DNA from: Annona cherimola
Lineage: Eukaryota; Streptophyta; Magnoliopsida; Magnoliales; Annonaceae
DNA length: 64,000 nucleotides
Direction of reading: 5' to 3'
NCBI GenBank assembly: GCA_030490835.1
Contig: CM059972.1
Span: forward strand, 93,233,137-93,297,136
Part shown: positions 21,059 through 33,905 of the stretch, piece after piece
How the letters are laid out: each line of letters opens with the position of its first letter
Numbering within the stretch: the stretch's first letter is position 1
Notes under the pieces: model-generated
What the model was told of the DNA's origin: nothing
Databases searched by the model: none
The model's input: the letters and a program-made list of their open reading frames with translations, nothing else
Made by a program: the position numbers and the translations under genes

Positions 21059-22560
21059 TGGCAATGAACAAGAATAGGTCTCATGTTGGAGAAGGCACCA
21101 GCCAAGTAAGAGCTGAATTGGCTGCACTAAGAGTTCAAGTTAATAACATGAATTTAGTTAGAGATTAGTCCAATTGAAAATCTTAAAATGATTAGAACTA
21201 CTAACTCAGTGTATAGAGGAGGTAGCGTAAAAAGGAATGATGGCCCTTTGAGGCAAGATAATAAGAAGTCTAATCGAGAGATTGTTCAGGAGGAGAGAAC
21301 AAATCTTAATGAACAAACTCATGCGCCAAGACCAGTAGGGGAGAGAGAACAAGTTTGTGAGTCTTACCCCTCTAATAGTAGGAGAACCGATATGAATCGT
21401 CTATCTAAAAAAGATAAGAGAAATACAATATCTTTTCACCAAATGCACCCTCTTTTTTTGAAGGGGGAGATGACATAATGGTCAAGAATTAGATGGAAAG
21501 TATAAGTAAGATATTAGATTTTCTTGATTGTAAAGATAAGCAAAGAGAACAATTTGTTGTCTTCAAACTAGATAGAGAAGCCTACCAGTGGTGGAAAAGT
21601 GAACAACAAGACTTTGAAAGTATAAATGAGAATATCACTTGGGAAAAATTTCAAGAGGCTTTCTTTAAAAAGTTCTTTCTCTCATCAGTCTACCTAGCAA
21701 AAATTAAAGAATTTGCTAAGCTATGTCAGCTTAACATGACAGTTTCAAAATACAAGGCTATGTTCTCCTCTCTCCTATGGTTTGCCCCCACCGTAGTTGC
21801 AAATGATACGACAAAGAAAAGAAAATTTGAGGATGGCCTAGCTAAAGGCATCAAAGTTAGCATTATATCCTTCCAGTGCACAAAATATGGAGAGGAGATT
21901 TTTGCAAATACGTCTACAAAGTTTGACTAAATTTGCATCTTTGTCCCAAAGTTTGCTGATATTGTAAATATGCCCACAAAGTTTGCATGAAATTGCAAGT
22001 GTGTTCCTTCTGTTAGGACACTGTTAGAATTTTTATAAAATAATGACAGTGTCCGTCAAGTCAAGTCATATATTTTCAATTTTTGCAAATGTTATAAGCA
22101 TATTTGCAAAAAATCTAAAATAGTAATATGTGTAAAAATAAACAAAATAACAAATACATCTACAATATTTGAAAAATTACAAGTATATCACTTGGCTTAA
22201 AGGGCATTATTGTCATTTTATAAAAATTCTAATTAAGTCATAACGGAAGGAAAACACTTGCAATATTGGTTAAACCTCGTAGGCATATTTGCAAAAATTC
22301 CAATGGGGAGTCTGTCAAATTAGCCCTATCGGTAGAAACTTATCCATGAAAAAGTAAGAAATGTGAAAAATTGCTACAAGTTTCACTTTGAGGAATGTCA
22401 TTTTACCCTGAGTGCATGCTTTAAGTACAGTTTGATGGGGCACTCATCGCAGGATCGCACAAGCACCATTGTGTGTTATAAGTGCGGTGAATTATGACAC
22501 ATCGCGAAGCACTATCCTCACATTAGTATGGTGCAGAATCAACAACAACAAAACCGCCCA
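21059..22560 (+). pseudogene. Element A gag remnant with zinc knuckles
   Basis: The gag N-terminus starts at 21059 (MAMNKNRSHVGEGTSQ). A Retrotrans_gag-type segment at 21493-21930 shows FLDCKDKQREQFVVFKL, AYQWWKSEQ and WEKFQEAFFKKFF. After a MITE insertion (21899-22297) come zinc-knuckle remains, CHFTLSACFKY and CYKCGEL-stop-HIAKHYP. At least two stops and the insertion disable it. Confidence 0.75.
21899..22297. mobile_element. MITE in the gag of element A
   Basis: About 399 bp inserted in the gag frame. It starts TTTTTGCAAATACGTCTAC and ends GTAGGCATATTTGCAAAAA, inverted repeats with few mismatches; the TTTGCAAATA-type motif and its complement recur inside. No coding capacity. Confidence 0.65.
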
Positions 22561-22679
22561 CAAACTTGACCATCAGGCAGGCCATCAACACCACAACCAT
22601 GGTGGTCTGTAATAGAATCAAAGGCCTCAAACACAAGTGCATGCACTCCACCCGGGTCAAGATAAACTTCTGAAAGTTA

Positions 22680-24360
22680 TGATTACTGGTATCACTTGAG
22701 TTTTTGATATATATGCACGTACCTTGTTTGATATCAGTGTTATTAGATCTTTTATATCATTTGATTTTGTGCATGAACATGACTTACATACTAGTCTCTT
22801 AGATTGTGATTTAGAAATAATCACTTGCACAAAGGAGCATGCTAATAAGTAGAGTATGTCAATCCAGTCCAGTAATAATAAAAGACACAATCTTACCTAT
22901 AAATTTAATTATAATGCCTATGAAAGATCTAGATATTATTCTAGGTGTAAATTGGTTTAAAAAGGTGGGTTGGTAGATAAACCCACAAAATGAGTCTATT
23001 ACGATGAAAGTCTCTAATCAGAAAGTAGTATTCAAAGGCAATCATAAAAGATTGCCTTATCTAGTAATTGTACTTGAGATAGTTAGAATAATGTAACAAG
23101 AATTGCTAGACTTTTTGATCTTTCCAATGTCAGTAGAATCAAAAGAGATCAAGTTGGAAGATATACATGTCATTTGTGAATTTTCCAATGTCTTTCCTCA
23201 GGAATTGCTAGGCCTACCACCCGACAGAGAAATTACTTTGCAGTTGACTTAGTCCAAATAGCGGGTCCCATCTTTAAAACTCCATATTGGATGGCTACAG
23301 AGAATTACAAGAGTTAAAAGCAACTAGAAAAATTGCTAGATTTGGGCCTCATACACCCCAATGTGTCACCTAGGGGATTATTTGCTTTCTTTGTAAGAAA
23401 GAAAGATGGAAGCATGAGGTTGTGCGTCAACTACTAAGAATTGAACAAGGTGACTGTCAAAAATAGATATCCATTACCTCTCATAGATGACTTGTTCGAT
23501 CAGTTACAATGAGTCATCATCTCTTCAAAGAAAGATTTATGCTCCAGGTATCACCAACTAAAATTTCGAGAAGAAAACATACGTAAGATAGCCTTTTGAA
23601 CTCGATATGGTCACTATGAATTTTTAGTAATGCCCTTTGGGCTGACGAATGCACCCGCAACTTTTATGGATTTAATGAATAAAGTGTTTCGTTAGTACCT
23701 ATACAACTGCATGGTAGTCTTCATCGATGACATTTTAATATACTCTAAACGTGATGAAGAACATAAGTAGTAATTCAAAAATATACTACATATCCTAAGA
23801 GATAATAAGCTACTAAGTTAAAGAAGGAGAGTTTTTCTAAATCATATAGCTTTTCTATAACATATAATAAGTGGAAAAGGAGTTTTGGTAGACCTATAAA
23901 AGGTGGAAGAAACGGTTAGATGAGAAGGCTAATTACTCTGACCAAAGTGTGTATTTTCCTAGGCATGGCTAAATGCTACAAATGATTTAACAAATACTTT
24001 TCTTCCATTATCGTGCTTTTAACCAAACTCCAACAAAAAAGAACAAATTTATATGGACAAATAAGTGTGAGAGAAGTTTTCAAGAATTAAAAATTGCTTT
24101 GTCATTGCACCTATACTGGCCTTACTAAGAAGTGGAGAAGGTTATATAGTTTATAGTGATTCATCTCACAAAGGTCTAGGTTGTCTTCTCATGCAATACA
24201 ATAGGGTTATAGTCTATGCTTCTAGACAACTAAAGTCGTATAAGTAGAATATCTAACTCAAAATTTAGAATTAGTCATGGTAGTCTTTACCCTTAAAATG
24301 TGGTGACATCAATAAAGACACGTTTGACTGAGCAAATCCCTCTACGAATTATTGTAGGTC
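22680..24360 (+). pseudogene. Element A pol remnant: protease, RT, RNase H
   Basis: Protease traces appear at 22720-22790 (SFISFDFVHEHD, with the catalytic DTG lost). RT runs from about 23180: FPQELLGLPPDREI, then MRLCV-type sequence near 23410, then [20 protein letters not shown] at about 23625. The catalytic FIDD box is at 23720-23731 (VVFIDDILIYSK). RNase H traces follow to about 24350. Many stop codons interrupt it, so it is inactive. Confidence 0.85.
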
Positions 24361-24589
24361 AGAGGTCCCTAAGTTCTTCATCATCGGAAGATCACCAAGG
24401 TTGGGTCAGTAAAAGGCATGCCCAGATGAAAGGGTAGATGATCTTACTTTATAACAGAATTTTGCACTGGTGGTAAGATTTACCAATGTCATTTAGTCAC
24501 AAATGAAAAAGCCAGAGAAACTGGTAGGAACCTTTGAGGAGAGGTCAAAAAAAGACTAAGGCAAGGGAAAGAAAACATGGCAGTTCTTC

Positions 24590-24790
24590 ATGGGGAGAGT
24601 TATCCAAGAAACGTACTTTTGTGGAAGATTAAATGTCCCGCCTTGCAAATTTTGCTACTCCTGCTTTAATTGTAGGCCAAAGGATCATCTGTTACCAGAA
24701 TGCCTAAAACGAGCCCTCATCTGCCATAAGTGTGGAGGAAAGGGCTACACAAAATTTCAATGCCCTAGCAAATACATTTTTAATCTTTGA
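24590..24790 (+). pseudogene. Retroelement zinc-knuckle (gag-type) fragment
   Basis: Contains two CCHC-like knuckles, CYSCFNCRPKDHLLPEC and CHKCGGKGYTKFQC. It lies downstream of the RT of element A and before a second gag start, out of the normal domain order, so it marks a rearranged or chimeric junction. Confidence 0.55.
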
Positions 24791-25041
24791 TGTAATAAAT
24801 TTTAATGTCATGTGACTAAACATATTTCGTTAGTATTAATAAATGTTGAATGCATAGATTGTTCTATTCAAGTTAGGTTTGAGCATTGTTAAAATAATTG
24901 TTGTGTTTCATGACAGAAAATTGATATGATGGCTAATGAGAATAGGCCCTATGTTGGAGAAGGTACCAAGCAAGAGCGAGCTGAATTAGCTACATTAAAA
25001 ACAGAAGTAAATAATGTGAACTAATTAGAGATCCAATTTTA

Positions 25042-26386
25042 TGTAACACACCAACTCCACAAAAAAGCACTTTCATGCTACGCTTGGCCCTAAGGATTGT
25101 CTTTGAGGATATATCATATGTTGGGCTCAAAACTTATTCGCATAAAGAAAATGTAATTTTGGAAATTTGTATTTAATAAATTAAATAAGACAATAATGGA
25201 ATATTTGGTCAACCAAGTCTTTGCATAATGTTATTATAATGTCCTCATAAGAATGCAACAAAACCAATAAATAAATCGAATCTAGTCTTTCTCTTTAACT
25301 TCAAAAAAAAATCCTAAGTGCCACCTGCGGGAGTATCTGTAGGACAATAACAACATATGAATGACATGAGTAAACTCAGTAAGAAGAAATAAGATAATAT
25401 TATCCATTTTATAGTCTCTAAATGTACTATGTCCATATACCTCTCTTTTTTCCTAATATCTAGCTTAATACACCTATCTTCTAAGTTTATCCATAAAAAT
25501 CGTGCATTTTCATCATAGGCATGCCTTAGATTGTGATTCGATCATAAATAACATATTTGACCTACCTAACCCTATGATTTAGGCTTCTAATGGAGAATTG
25601 GAATCTTTTGTTTAATCGAGAAGGTCCAAAAACCTAAGAATGGACTCTTAGATCACCAAAATCAAAATTCGAAATTAATTTTTATAGAAAATTTACATGG
25701 ATGGCCCTGATAATGCCACATGGCAATCTAGAGGCACACCAGCTCCATCGCTAGCGTTGGTTTGCCAGTAGCGCTACCGCGCAAGCTAAGCCGTTGAGTT
25801 GCCTTACGGGCTTGGTACTGTGTTGTCTCTGTTATGGGTAACCGTTGTCGTTTACTCGTGATGGGCCTTATTTACTGGGCTTGGCCCATTGGGATCCCAC
25901 CAGAGATCGTCATTACCATCGTTGAAGTTGTCCTCATAGATCACTACTTTGTTGGGCACTGCCTAGCCCGGGTTATCGTTAAGTCTATAGGGCCCTGCCT
26001 AGGCCTGCTCTACCAAGCCACAAGCTAACACAGGAGCTAGGCTCGTTCGGATGGCTTGCCAAGCTTGGGCACGAGCCTAGGGCCTAGCAAAAAGAAGGGA
26101 GACCCACCAGGGGCTTGTTGCAATTTCTGCAGTGCGAGTTTTTCTGCAAATTCTAAAATGTTAGGGTGCTTCCTTCAAAATGTCATCTAAAATCCCCTAA
26201 AAATACATGAAACCCGTCTTCTTCCTATTCTATTAGCGGCAACCATAGAATATGTTTCTTCGGCAATAATAAATATAAAACAACACCTCTAAAATTATGA
26301 TTTCTGGTTATAACCATATTATAACCTTAGAGCATACATAGTTGGATTTACAAGTGGATTTCAATCAATCTAATATCTATGTTCCA
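25042..26386 (-). repeat. 3' LTR of gypsy element B
   Basis: Begins TGTAACACACC (the complemented LTR end) and aligns along its length with 38439-39759, ending TATGTTCCA (complemented start TGGAACATA). About 1345 bp. Same orientation as the LTR at 38439, inverted relative to the element A LTR. Confidence 0.85.
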
Positions 26387-26874
26387 TTGAAACAAAATAC
26401 TTGTTCCAATCCAATGCTTTAAATCTTCCCAAGGAAACGTTTGTACATATATCTAGCTTACTTCTTTTCCTTCGCACATGTATTGCACATTCTATAATAA
26501 TGAAATAGAATTCTATAATCGAGTTAATCCCATCATTTGATACCTGTGAATCTAGTTAAGGAAATAATGAAAAAATATATGTATATAATCTCTACTTACC
26601 TCTATCGAATGGATGATTCACAAAATGCATAATCTGCTAATTCTTCAAAATCCTCTTCCAACAAAACTTTGGCAGTAACTCGTTTTCCTCTTCCTCTTTG
26701 ATTTTTTCTCTCAATCAATCTACTATTGGCTTAAAAAGCAAATTATTTTACTGTTTTAACAACTAACCCACAAAGAGGTCATAAATTACTACCATGTAGC
26801 CACTTTGATCAGGTAACATGAGTAGGGATTTTAACTTAGAAAAAATAATAATAAAATAAAATTTAAAAGAGAAA

Positions 26875-26877
26875 TAA

Positions 26878-26920
<43 letters not shown>
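26875..26920. repeat. (AAT)n microsatellite
   Basis: About 15 uninterrupted AAT/ATA units inside element B, between the integrase and the 3' LTR. Confidence 0.9.
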
Positions 26921-27559
26921 CTTTTATGGATACTCAAACCCATGCCTTCTCTGGGCGAAACATCTTTCTTATGATGTTGACAACGGAGCTTTTGAAATCA
27001 CAGCCTAAATAAAATTTTCTAAGCTCATTTTTGCCAGAGTCAAATTTCCAATGGTCAAAAAGTCCAACTGATACGTAAGCCCCCACATACTAAAGATACA
27101 CTTTCAAAAAGTATATATAATAATGGGTACCCCTTTTAAAAAGTTTTATCCTCAAAACTTCTTTAATCTAGGGTCTGTTTCAAAAATAGTTAGGTTCAGT
27201 TTCAACATTTCCACTTCTAGTTCCCACATTGCTTCATTCTCACTATGGTGACTCCAGTGAATAAGCACTTGCTTGATACACTTTTTTAAAGTTATTTGTC
27301 CCATCAATCAAGCACTTTTATTAGTACCTCGGGATGGGTCGAGTTTTCCTCTACCTAATATTGATCTAGTCGCAATACATGTGATGGACCCGCCACATAT
27401 TTTCTTAATTGTGATACTAAAAGACATTGTAAACATTGGACATTGATGGTGGCAACGCCAACCGATGTGTTGTACCACCAATGACCTTTAATATCTCAAA
27501 GAAACAAACATATATCTAGGGCTTAACTTTCCTTTCATGTTGAAATGAACAACTCCCGT

Positions 27560-28110
27560 CGTTGGAGAGATCTTTAAGAATACTTACTCATCAACTGCAA
27601 ACTGCAAGTCTCTTCGTTTGTCGTCTACGTATTTCTTTTACCGATCTTGAGCTATTAACAATTATTTTATGATTGTTTGTACTGCTTCGGTGGCTTGCTC
27701 AATTAACTCTAGAATTCTAATTTTTTATGTTCCTACCTCTTGTCAGTAAATCGGAGTGCGATATCTCTTTTCGTACAATACTTCAAATGGGATCATCTCA
27801 ATACTTGCTTAATAACTATTGTTATAACTAAATTCTGCTAGCTAAATAATTTTCTCAAGAACTTCCAAAATCTATAGCACAAAAGTGCAATAAATCTTTT
27901 AAAATCTATATCGTTATCTCATATTAGTCATCTATCTGAGGATGATACACCATGCTTAGACGTAACTCTGTGCCCATTGCAACTTGGAACTTCCCCCAAA
28001 AGTCAAAAATGAATCTATGATCTTTATCAGACACAAAGGAAACTAACACTGTAAGCCGACTATCTCTTTCATGTACAATTATACCATTTTGATCCATTCG
28101 ATAAGTCATT
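27560..28110 (-). pseudogene. Element B integrase remnant
   Basis: The frame at 28109-27924 carries an integrase-core pattern: FVSDKDHRF, FWGKFQVAMGTELRLS, and YHPQIDD (family form HPQTDG). It lies between RNase H and the 3' LTR, as expected of gypsy elements. Stops break it further down. Confidence 0.75.
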
Positions 28111-29099
28111 TTATATGGTAGGAAATTAGCAAATTTTGTTAATTTATCTAGTACTACCTAGACGACATCATATTTACTTAGTGTTCCTGATAAAGCTGTT
28201 ACAAAATCCACTGCAATATACTCCCATTTCAACTTTAAGATGTCTAAAGGCTGCAACAAATCTACAGTTCTTTAACGTTCAGCCTGCACTTGGTGGTACA
28301 CTAGGCATTGGACCATAAACTTAGCCGCTCCTATTCTCATTCTCTTCCTTCAGAAACTTTGTCGAAGGTCTTTATACATCTTGGTGTTGCCTAAATGTAT
28401 AAAAAATCTTGTTTGATGGGCTTCTACTAGTAGTTCCAGTCACAATTCTTATTCTTTTCTAGAACAATAATGTTCCCTCCGTACCCAAAAAAAATAGATG
28501 TCTCTCCTTTCTTAAATTTTTCTAACACGATGCATAAGTTCATCCTTCTTTTGTACTTATTTTATTTTGTCAATCAATGTTGATTGAACTCATAAGGTGT
28601 GGCGATGACCAATTTGCAATGGGGTTACTACTTCCAATCTCAAAATTTTTAATCAATCTTGCCTGTCTGGGGATCAATGTTGCACTTACACATCTTGTGA
28701 TTTAGTGCATTTGCTACCACATTAGCCTTGCTTGGGTAGTATCGAATTGAGAGATCGTAGTCTTTTATTAATTCTAGCCACCCTCTCTGTTGGAGGTTTA
28801 ATCTTCTCTAAGTTAATGTATACTTTAAACTCTTACAACTTGTAAAGGTCTCTATTTTCTCTCCGTACAGATAATGTCACCACATTTTAAGGGCAAAGAC
28901 TACTACAACTAATTCTAGATCATGGGTCGAATAATTCTGCTCATATAGATATAGTTGTCTAGAAGCATAAGCTATAACTCTGCCTTGTTATATGATAACA
29001 CAACCCAAAATTTTATGAAATGCATCACTATAAACTACATAACCTTCTTTACTTCTTGGTAAGGCTAATATAGGTGCAATGACAAAATGATTTTTTAAT

Positions 29100-29482
29100 T
29101 GTTAATAACTTCTATCATACTCATCTTTCCATATAAATTTGATCTTTTCTATTTGAATTTGATTAAAGGCATGATAATGGAAGAGAAGTTTTCTATAAAT
29201 CGTCTGTAGTTCAGCCATAACTAGGAAACTACACACTTCGATTATAGTAGTTGATCTTTCCCATCTAGCCACTACTTCCATCTTTTGCATGTCTGCCGAG
29301 ACTCTTTTGCCACTTATAACATGTCCTAGAAGAGCTACATGATTTAGCCAAAACTTGCATTCTTTAGCTTAACATAAAGCTTATTATCTCTTAGGAATTG
29401 TAATATATTTATGAGTTGCTACTTATTTTCTTCATTATCTTTAGAGTATATTAAAATGTCATCGATGAAGACTACCATAGAG
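29100..29482 (-). pseudogene. Element B RT (palm) and RNase H, part downstream of the element C insertion
   Basis: The catalytic box VVFIDDILIYSK is encoded on the minus strand, with FIDD at 29469-29458. It continues the RT frame interrupted by element C, since 31614 and above encodes the preceding LVMLFGLTN and MNKVFRQYL. RNase H traces follow toward lower coordinates. Confidence 0.8.
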
Positions 29483-31608
29483 TGTTCGCAATCTCACCGC
29501 AAGTGTACGGGTCGTAGATTGTAGTATATAAATTATCGATCCACAGGGAATTCAGGACTATAATTTTTGCTTTTAGACGCTTTCATGTCTGTTATGGAAA
29601 GAATATAGCAAATAAAATAGAAAAGTGGGAAGCAAATTTAGTAAATAAAAGGGAAAGAAAATAAACAAAATGGGAAGAGGAAACTGCAAATTAAAATGAG
29701 TAGAAAAAAAAATAATAAAGTGCGAGTATCTAGGGTCTAGGATTTCACATGCGTATTTTGCAACGGGTAGTGGTATAATTATTTAATTTGAAATATTATT
29801 TGTTAAAGGAAAACAAACCCTAATTTATCCTTGCACCTTCTCTCGAAACCTACAAGGCGTATCCTAATTTTTTTAATCACCTATTCTCATGGGATTAAAT
29901 TAATTAGAATCCATTAAGATTTGTGGTTTGTTCATGGAATTTCCTCAAGGTTATCATGCCTATTCTCATGGTCTTAGATTTCCAGGTTTAATATCTTGAT
30001 TATCGTATATTAAGCTTCCACCTCTCGGTTCCATCACCTAATATATGAAATCATGTAAAAGTACCGGCCCGTGTACAAAGCAAGCATAAAAATCTCAAGA
30101 TATTAAATTAACAAAAATATCCATCATAAATAAATTAAAAATCCACGCCACATTGCATTGTACGCATGCTACGTCCTAAACCCCAGATTTAGAATTTAGC
30201 CAAGCATAAAATTAAAATTACAAACCATCTTAAACAAGATAATTAAAATTAAAAAGGAAAAAGATAGAAAAGCTTATTGGTCTGAAGCCCCGATAGTGTG
30301 TCAACCGCTCCACGCAACTTGCCGGTCCGTCTTTTTTCGTGCTTTCTGCCTTGCTTTCTTTCTCCAAAAATCTCTGCTAAAATATTTTTGCAGTAGTATC
30401 TTTGCAGGGATTTTCTTGTTAGTTGCTTCTCGGAATTTTTACTGCCACGGACTGCTGTGTGTGCTCAATGCTCAACGCTCAATACTCTATGCTCTCTCTT
30501 AAATTTCTACCTGTGAATTATCTCTGCTTTGGAGCTCTCGAATTTTCTAACTGGAATTTTCTCTCCCAATTCTTTGTGTAAATCTGCTCTCCTCTTCTCT
30601 CAATCGATGCTGCGCCTCCTCCTTTTATAACTTTTCATGTGGGACCCAAGTGTTGAATGCATTGCTGCATCATTTGCATTTTGCATTGCTGCTTCTTCAC
30701 GTGATTGAGAGAAACTGCTGTGGGGTCCATCAGTTGTTGCTGCTCACGTTTTCTTTCACGCTGAATGCATTTGCATTTTACTTTGCTGCTGCCCATCAAT
30801 TCTCGTGATGTGCATTTGCTCTAGCTGCTGCTGGTGGGGCCCATAATCAATGCATTATTGCTGCTCAAAATTCACGTTATGTGCATGGAGAGAGGTAGTT
30901 GCTTCCCATCATGTTAAATGAATTGCTGGATTTAATGTGTCCATTCATTATGCATATGTTGCTACCCATTCACGTTGCATTTGCTGCTGCAATTTTGATG
31001 TGAGAAATCACGTGAATGGGGAGCATGGAATTATGCTTGTTGCTGCATAAAAAAATGACCCGGGTCTAGATTTAAGCTACGTGGAATGGGCAGCTATGAT
31101 GGGTCCTTTGTAATGAATTGCTGCTGATGGAATGAGCTGCATATTCACGTGAGTTTGGACATGATTAAATAAGCAGCAACTATTGAATTTTTGCTGCTGA
31201 TTTCATTCACGTTATGCAGCTAGATTTTGAAGTGGTGGGCCATCAAATGGATTGCTTTGCTGCCCATCTCGTTCAATGCTGCTACTGAAACGTGAATCGC
31301 TGATTTGTGGGCAGCAGATCACGTGATTTCATGTGGGTTCATCTTGATGAAACCTCTTTTCCCTGCATAAAAATATTTAAATCATTAATCATTAGTGGGT
31401 TTACCCATTTAATTTCATGGCAAAAAAAATAAAATGTAATTTCAAGTCAAAAGAGTATAGAAATTGTTTACATTGCTTGAAATTAATATTTAATACCCAA
31501 ATATTGCAAAATCACATTTTAAACCAAATTTCATATTAATTTTAATTTATTACCCACTAAATTGGTATAAAATGTCCATAAAATATAATACTAATTTTTC
31601 ACTCATCA
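29483..31608 (-). mobile_element. Solo LTR, element C (2126 bp) with 5-bp TSD
   Basis: Exactly bounded: TAGAG at 29478-29482 and at 31609-31613, with TG...CA ends between. Read on the minus strand the LTR starts TGATGAGTGAAAAATTAG and ends GATTGCGAACA. It interrupts the RT of element B precisely between MNKVFRQYL and VVFIDD. It carries no protein domain, a minus-strand TATAAAAGGAGG, four CACGTG sites and many GCTGC and CACGT motifs at 30650-31330. A fragment of the same LTR is at 19632-19904. Confidence 0.85.
30622..30629 (-). promoter_or_regulatory. Candidate TATA box of LTR C
   Basis: TATAAAAG followed by GAGGAGGC on the minus strand, about 980 bp from the LTR start. Promoter role inferred. 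Confidence 0.4.
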
Positions 31609-31613
31609 TAGAG

Positions 31614-32250
31614 TTATCTAGGTACTGACGAAAAACCTTATTCATTAAATCCATAAAAGCTAAGGGTATATTTGTCAGCCCAAAGAGCATTACTAAACAT
31701 TTATAGTGATCATACCGAGTTTGAAAGGTTATCTTAGGTATGTCTTTTTCTCAAATTTTCAGCTGGTGATACCCAAAGTTTTTGAAAAGACAGTTGCTCC
31801 TTATAACTAATTGAACAAGTTATCTATGCGAGGTAATGGATATTTATTTTTGACAGTCACCTTACTTTATTTTCTATAGTTGATGCACAACCTTATGTTG
31901 TCATCTTCCTTTCTTACAAAGAGAGTAGGTGCTTCCCAATGTGCCACACTAGAGTGTATGAAGCTCAAATCTAGCAATTATTGTAGTTATGCTTTTAACT
32001 TTTGTAATTCTGCTATTGTCATTCGGTATAGAGTTTAAGAGATGAGACTCATTCTTGGGACTAAGTTGACAGCAAAGTCAATTTCTTAGCCTGACAGTAA
32101 GCCTGGTAATTCTTGAGGAAAGACATCAGAAAATTCACATACGACTAGTATATCTTCCAACTCAATCTCTTTTGATTCTATCAACATTGCAGATTCTAGT
32201 TGGCCCAAGTGTAATTACTAGATGAGGCATTTTTATTTGTTTGCCTTTGA
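31614..32250 (-). pseudogene. Element B RT, N-terminal part
   Basis: Minus-strand RT traces: APTLFVRKEDD, then VTVKNKYPLPRIDNLF, then the FGLTN box and MNKVFRQYL ending at the element C insertion. Several stops are present. Confidence 0.75.
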
Positions 32251-32299
32251 ATACTACTTATTTTTTATAAGAGATTTTGATCATAATAGATTCATTTTA

Positions 32300-33905
32300 T
32301 GGATTATGTCTTTCATATTACTAGACTGGATCGACATACTCTACTTACTAGCATTCTCCTTCTGCGGGTGATACTATTTCTAAGTCACAATCTAAGGGGC
32401 TAGTTGTAAGTCACGTTCGCGCACAAAATCAAATGATATAAAAGATCTAGTAGTACCCCCGTCAAATGAGATATGTGCATATATATATATACACATTAAA
32501 AACTCAAGTTATACCAGTAATCATACCTTTTGGAAGTTGATCTTGGACCAGGTGAAGTAAATGCACTTGTGCTTGAAGCCTCTAATTTTGCTGCAGACCA
32601 CCCTGTGGGCATGATGCTGCTGGCCTGCCGGTAGTCAAGTTTAAGTGCGGTTCTGTTGCAAATGATTTTGCACCATACTCATGTGAGGAGAGTGCTTCAC
32701 AATGTGTCCTGACTCACTGCACTTGTAACGCATGATGGTGCTTGTGTGTAATTTCGTGATGAGTGCCCCATCTGACGACACTTAAAGCATGCACCTAAGT
32801 TAAAATGACATTCCTTAGAGTGAAACCTATGGCAATTTTCACATTTCTTGCTCTTTTATGGAATAAGTTTCTTAGTTGGCTTAGTAGTTCCCTTATGGCC
32901 AGGTACAAACTTGATCCTCAATAGTTGACTTCTGTACTTCTTTGAGGAAGATTCTCCTCATTTCATCACACCCTTGCACTTTTAAAAAAACAACATAATT
33001 CTTTAGTATCATCTTCTAACCATAGGGCCTGCTTCATAAACTCCCCATAAGTTGCACACTAGAAGTATATAATGCTTCCTCTAATGCCTTCAACTAGGCT
33101 ATCCACAAATTTTTATTTCTTCGCTATATTATCAGCTACTATCGTGGGGGCAAATCATAGAAGAGGAGAACTTCATATTTCGAGACTATCATGTTATCGT
33201 GACATAGCCGAACAAATTCTTTGGCTTTTGCTAAGTGGACGGTAAGGGAAAGAATTTATCAAAGAAAGCCTCTTGAAATTTTTCTCAAGTAATTTCCTTA
33301 TTTCTACTTTCAAAGATTCACTGTTCACTTTTCCACCACCAGTAGGCATCTTCTTCTAATTCGAAGATAGCAAATTATACTCTTTGGTTATTGTTACAAT
33401 AAAAAAAATCTAATATCTTACCAGTACTTTCTACCCAATTTTCAGCCACTATTGCATCCCCCTTCAAAAGAGGGAGGGTTCTTCTAGTAAAAAGACATTA
33501 TGTTTCTCTTATCTTTTCTAGATGAACGAGTCATATCGGTTCTCCTACTATTGGGGGTGAAATTATGAAACTTGTTCTCTCTCTCCCCTTCTAGTCTTGA
33601 TTCATAAGTTTGTTCATCAAGGTATGTTCTCTCTTCTTAGGTAGTCTCTCGATTAGACTCCCTATTATCTTACCTTGAGAGGCTACCATTCTTTTGTTGT
33701 GCTACCTCCTCTATACATTGAGTCAGTAGCTCTAATCGTTTTAAGATTTCCAATTAGACCGAATCTCCAAATGGAGTCACGTTATTAACTTGCGCTCTTA
33801 TAGCCAATTCAGCTCCTACTTGGCTGGTGCCTTCTTCAGATGGGACCTATTCTCATTCATTATCATCTTAGCTTTTTCTGTCATCAAACATAATAAATAT
33901 ATTTA
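32300..33905 (-). pseudogene. Element B gag, zinc knuckle and protease remnant
   Basis: The minus-strand gag start near 33890 resembles that of element A (NENRSH, then GTSQVGAELA). Zinc-knuckle remains are near 32830-32700 (CFKCRQMGHSS). A protease trace near 32440 shows GGTTRSFISFDFV, where the family has DTGATRSFISFDFV. Frameshifts and stops are scattered throughout. Confidence 0.7.

Larger units (their letters stand above)
20869..25041 (+). mobile_element. Ty3/gypsy element A, decayed internal region
   Basis: Between the LTR and the inverted LTR of element B lies a gypsy internal region on the plus strand in the order gag, zinc knuckle, protease, RT, RNase H. Stops and frameshifts are frequent. 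From about 24370 a second piece follows: a zinc-knuckle segment, then another copy of the gag start (24911-25030), so the 3' part is rearranged. No integrase and no plus-strand 3' LTR are seen. Confidence 0.8.
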
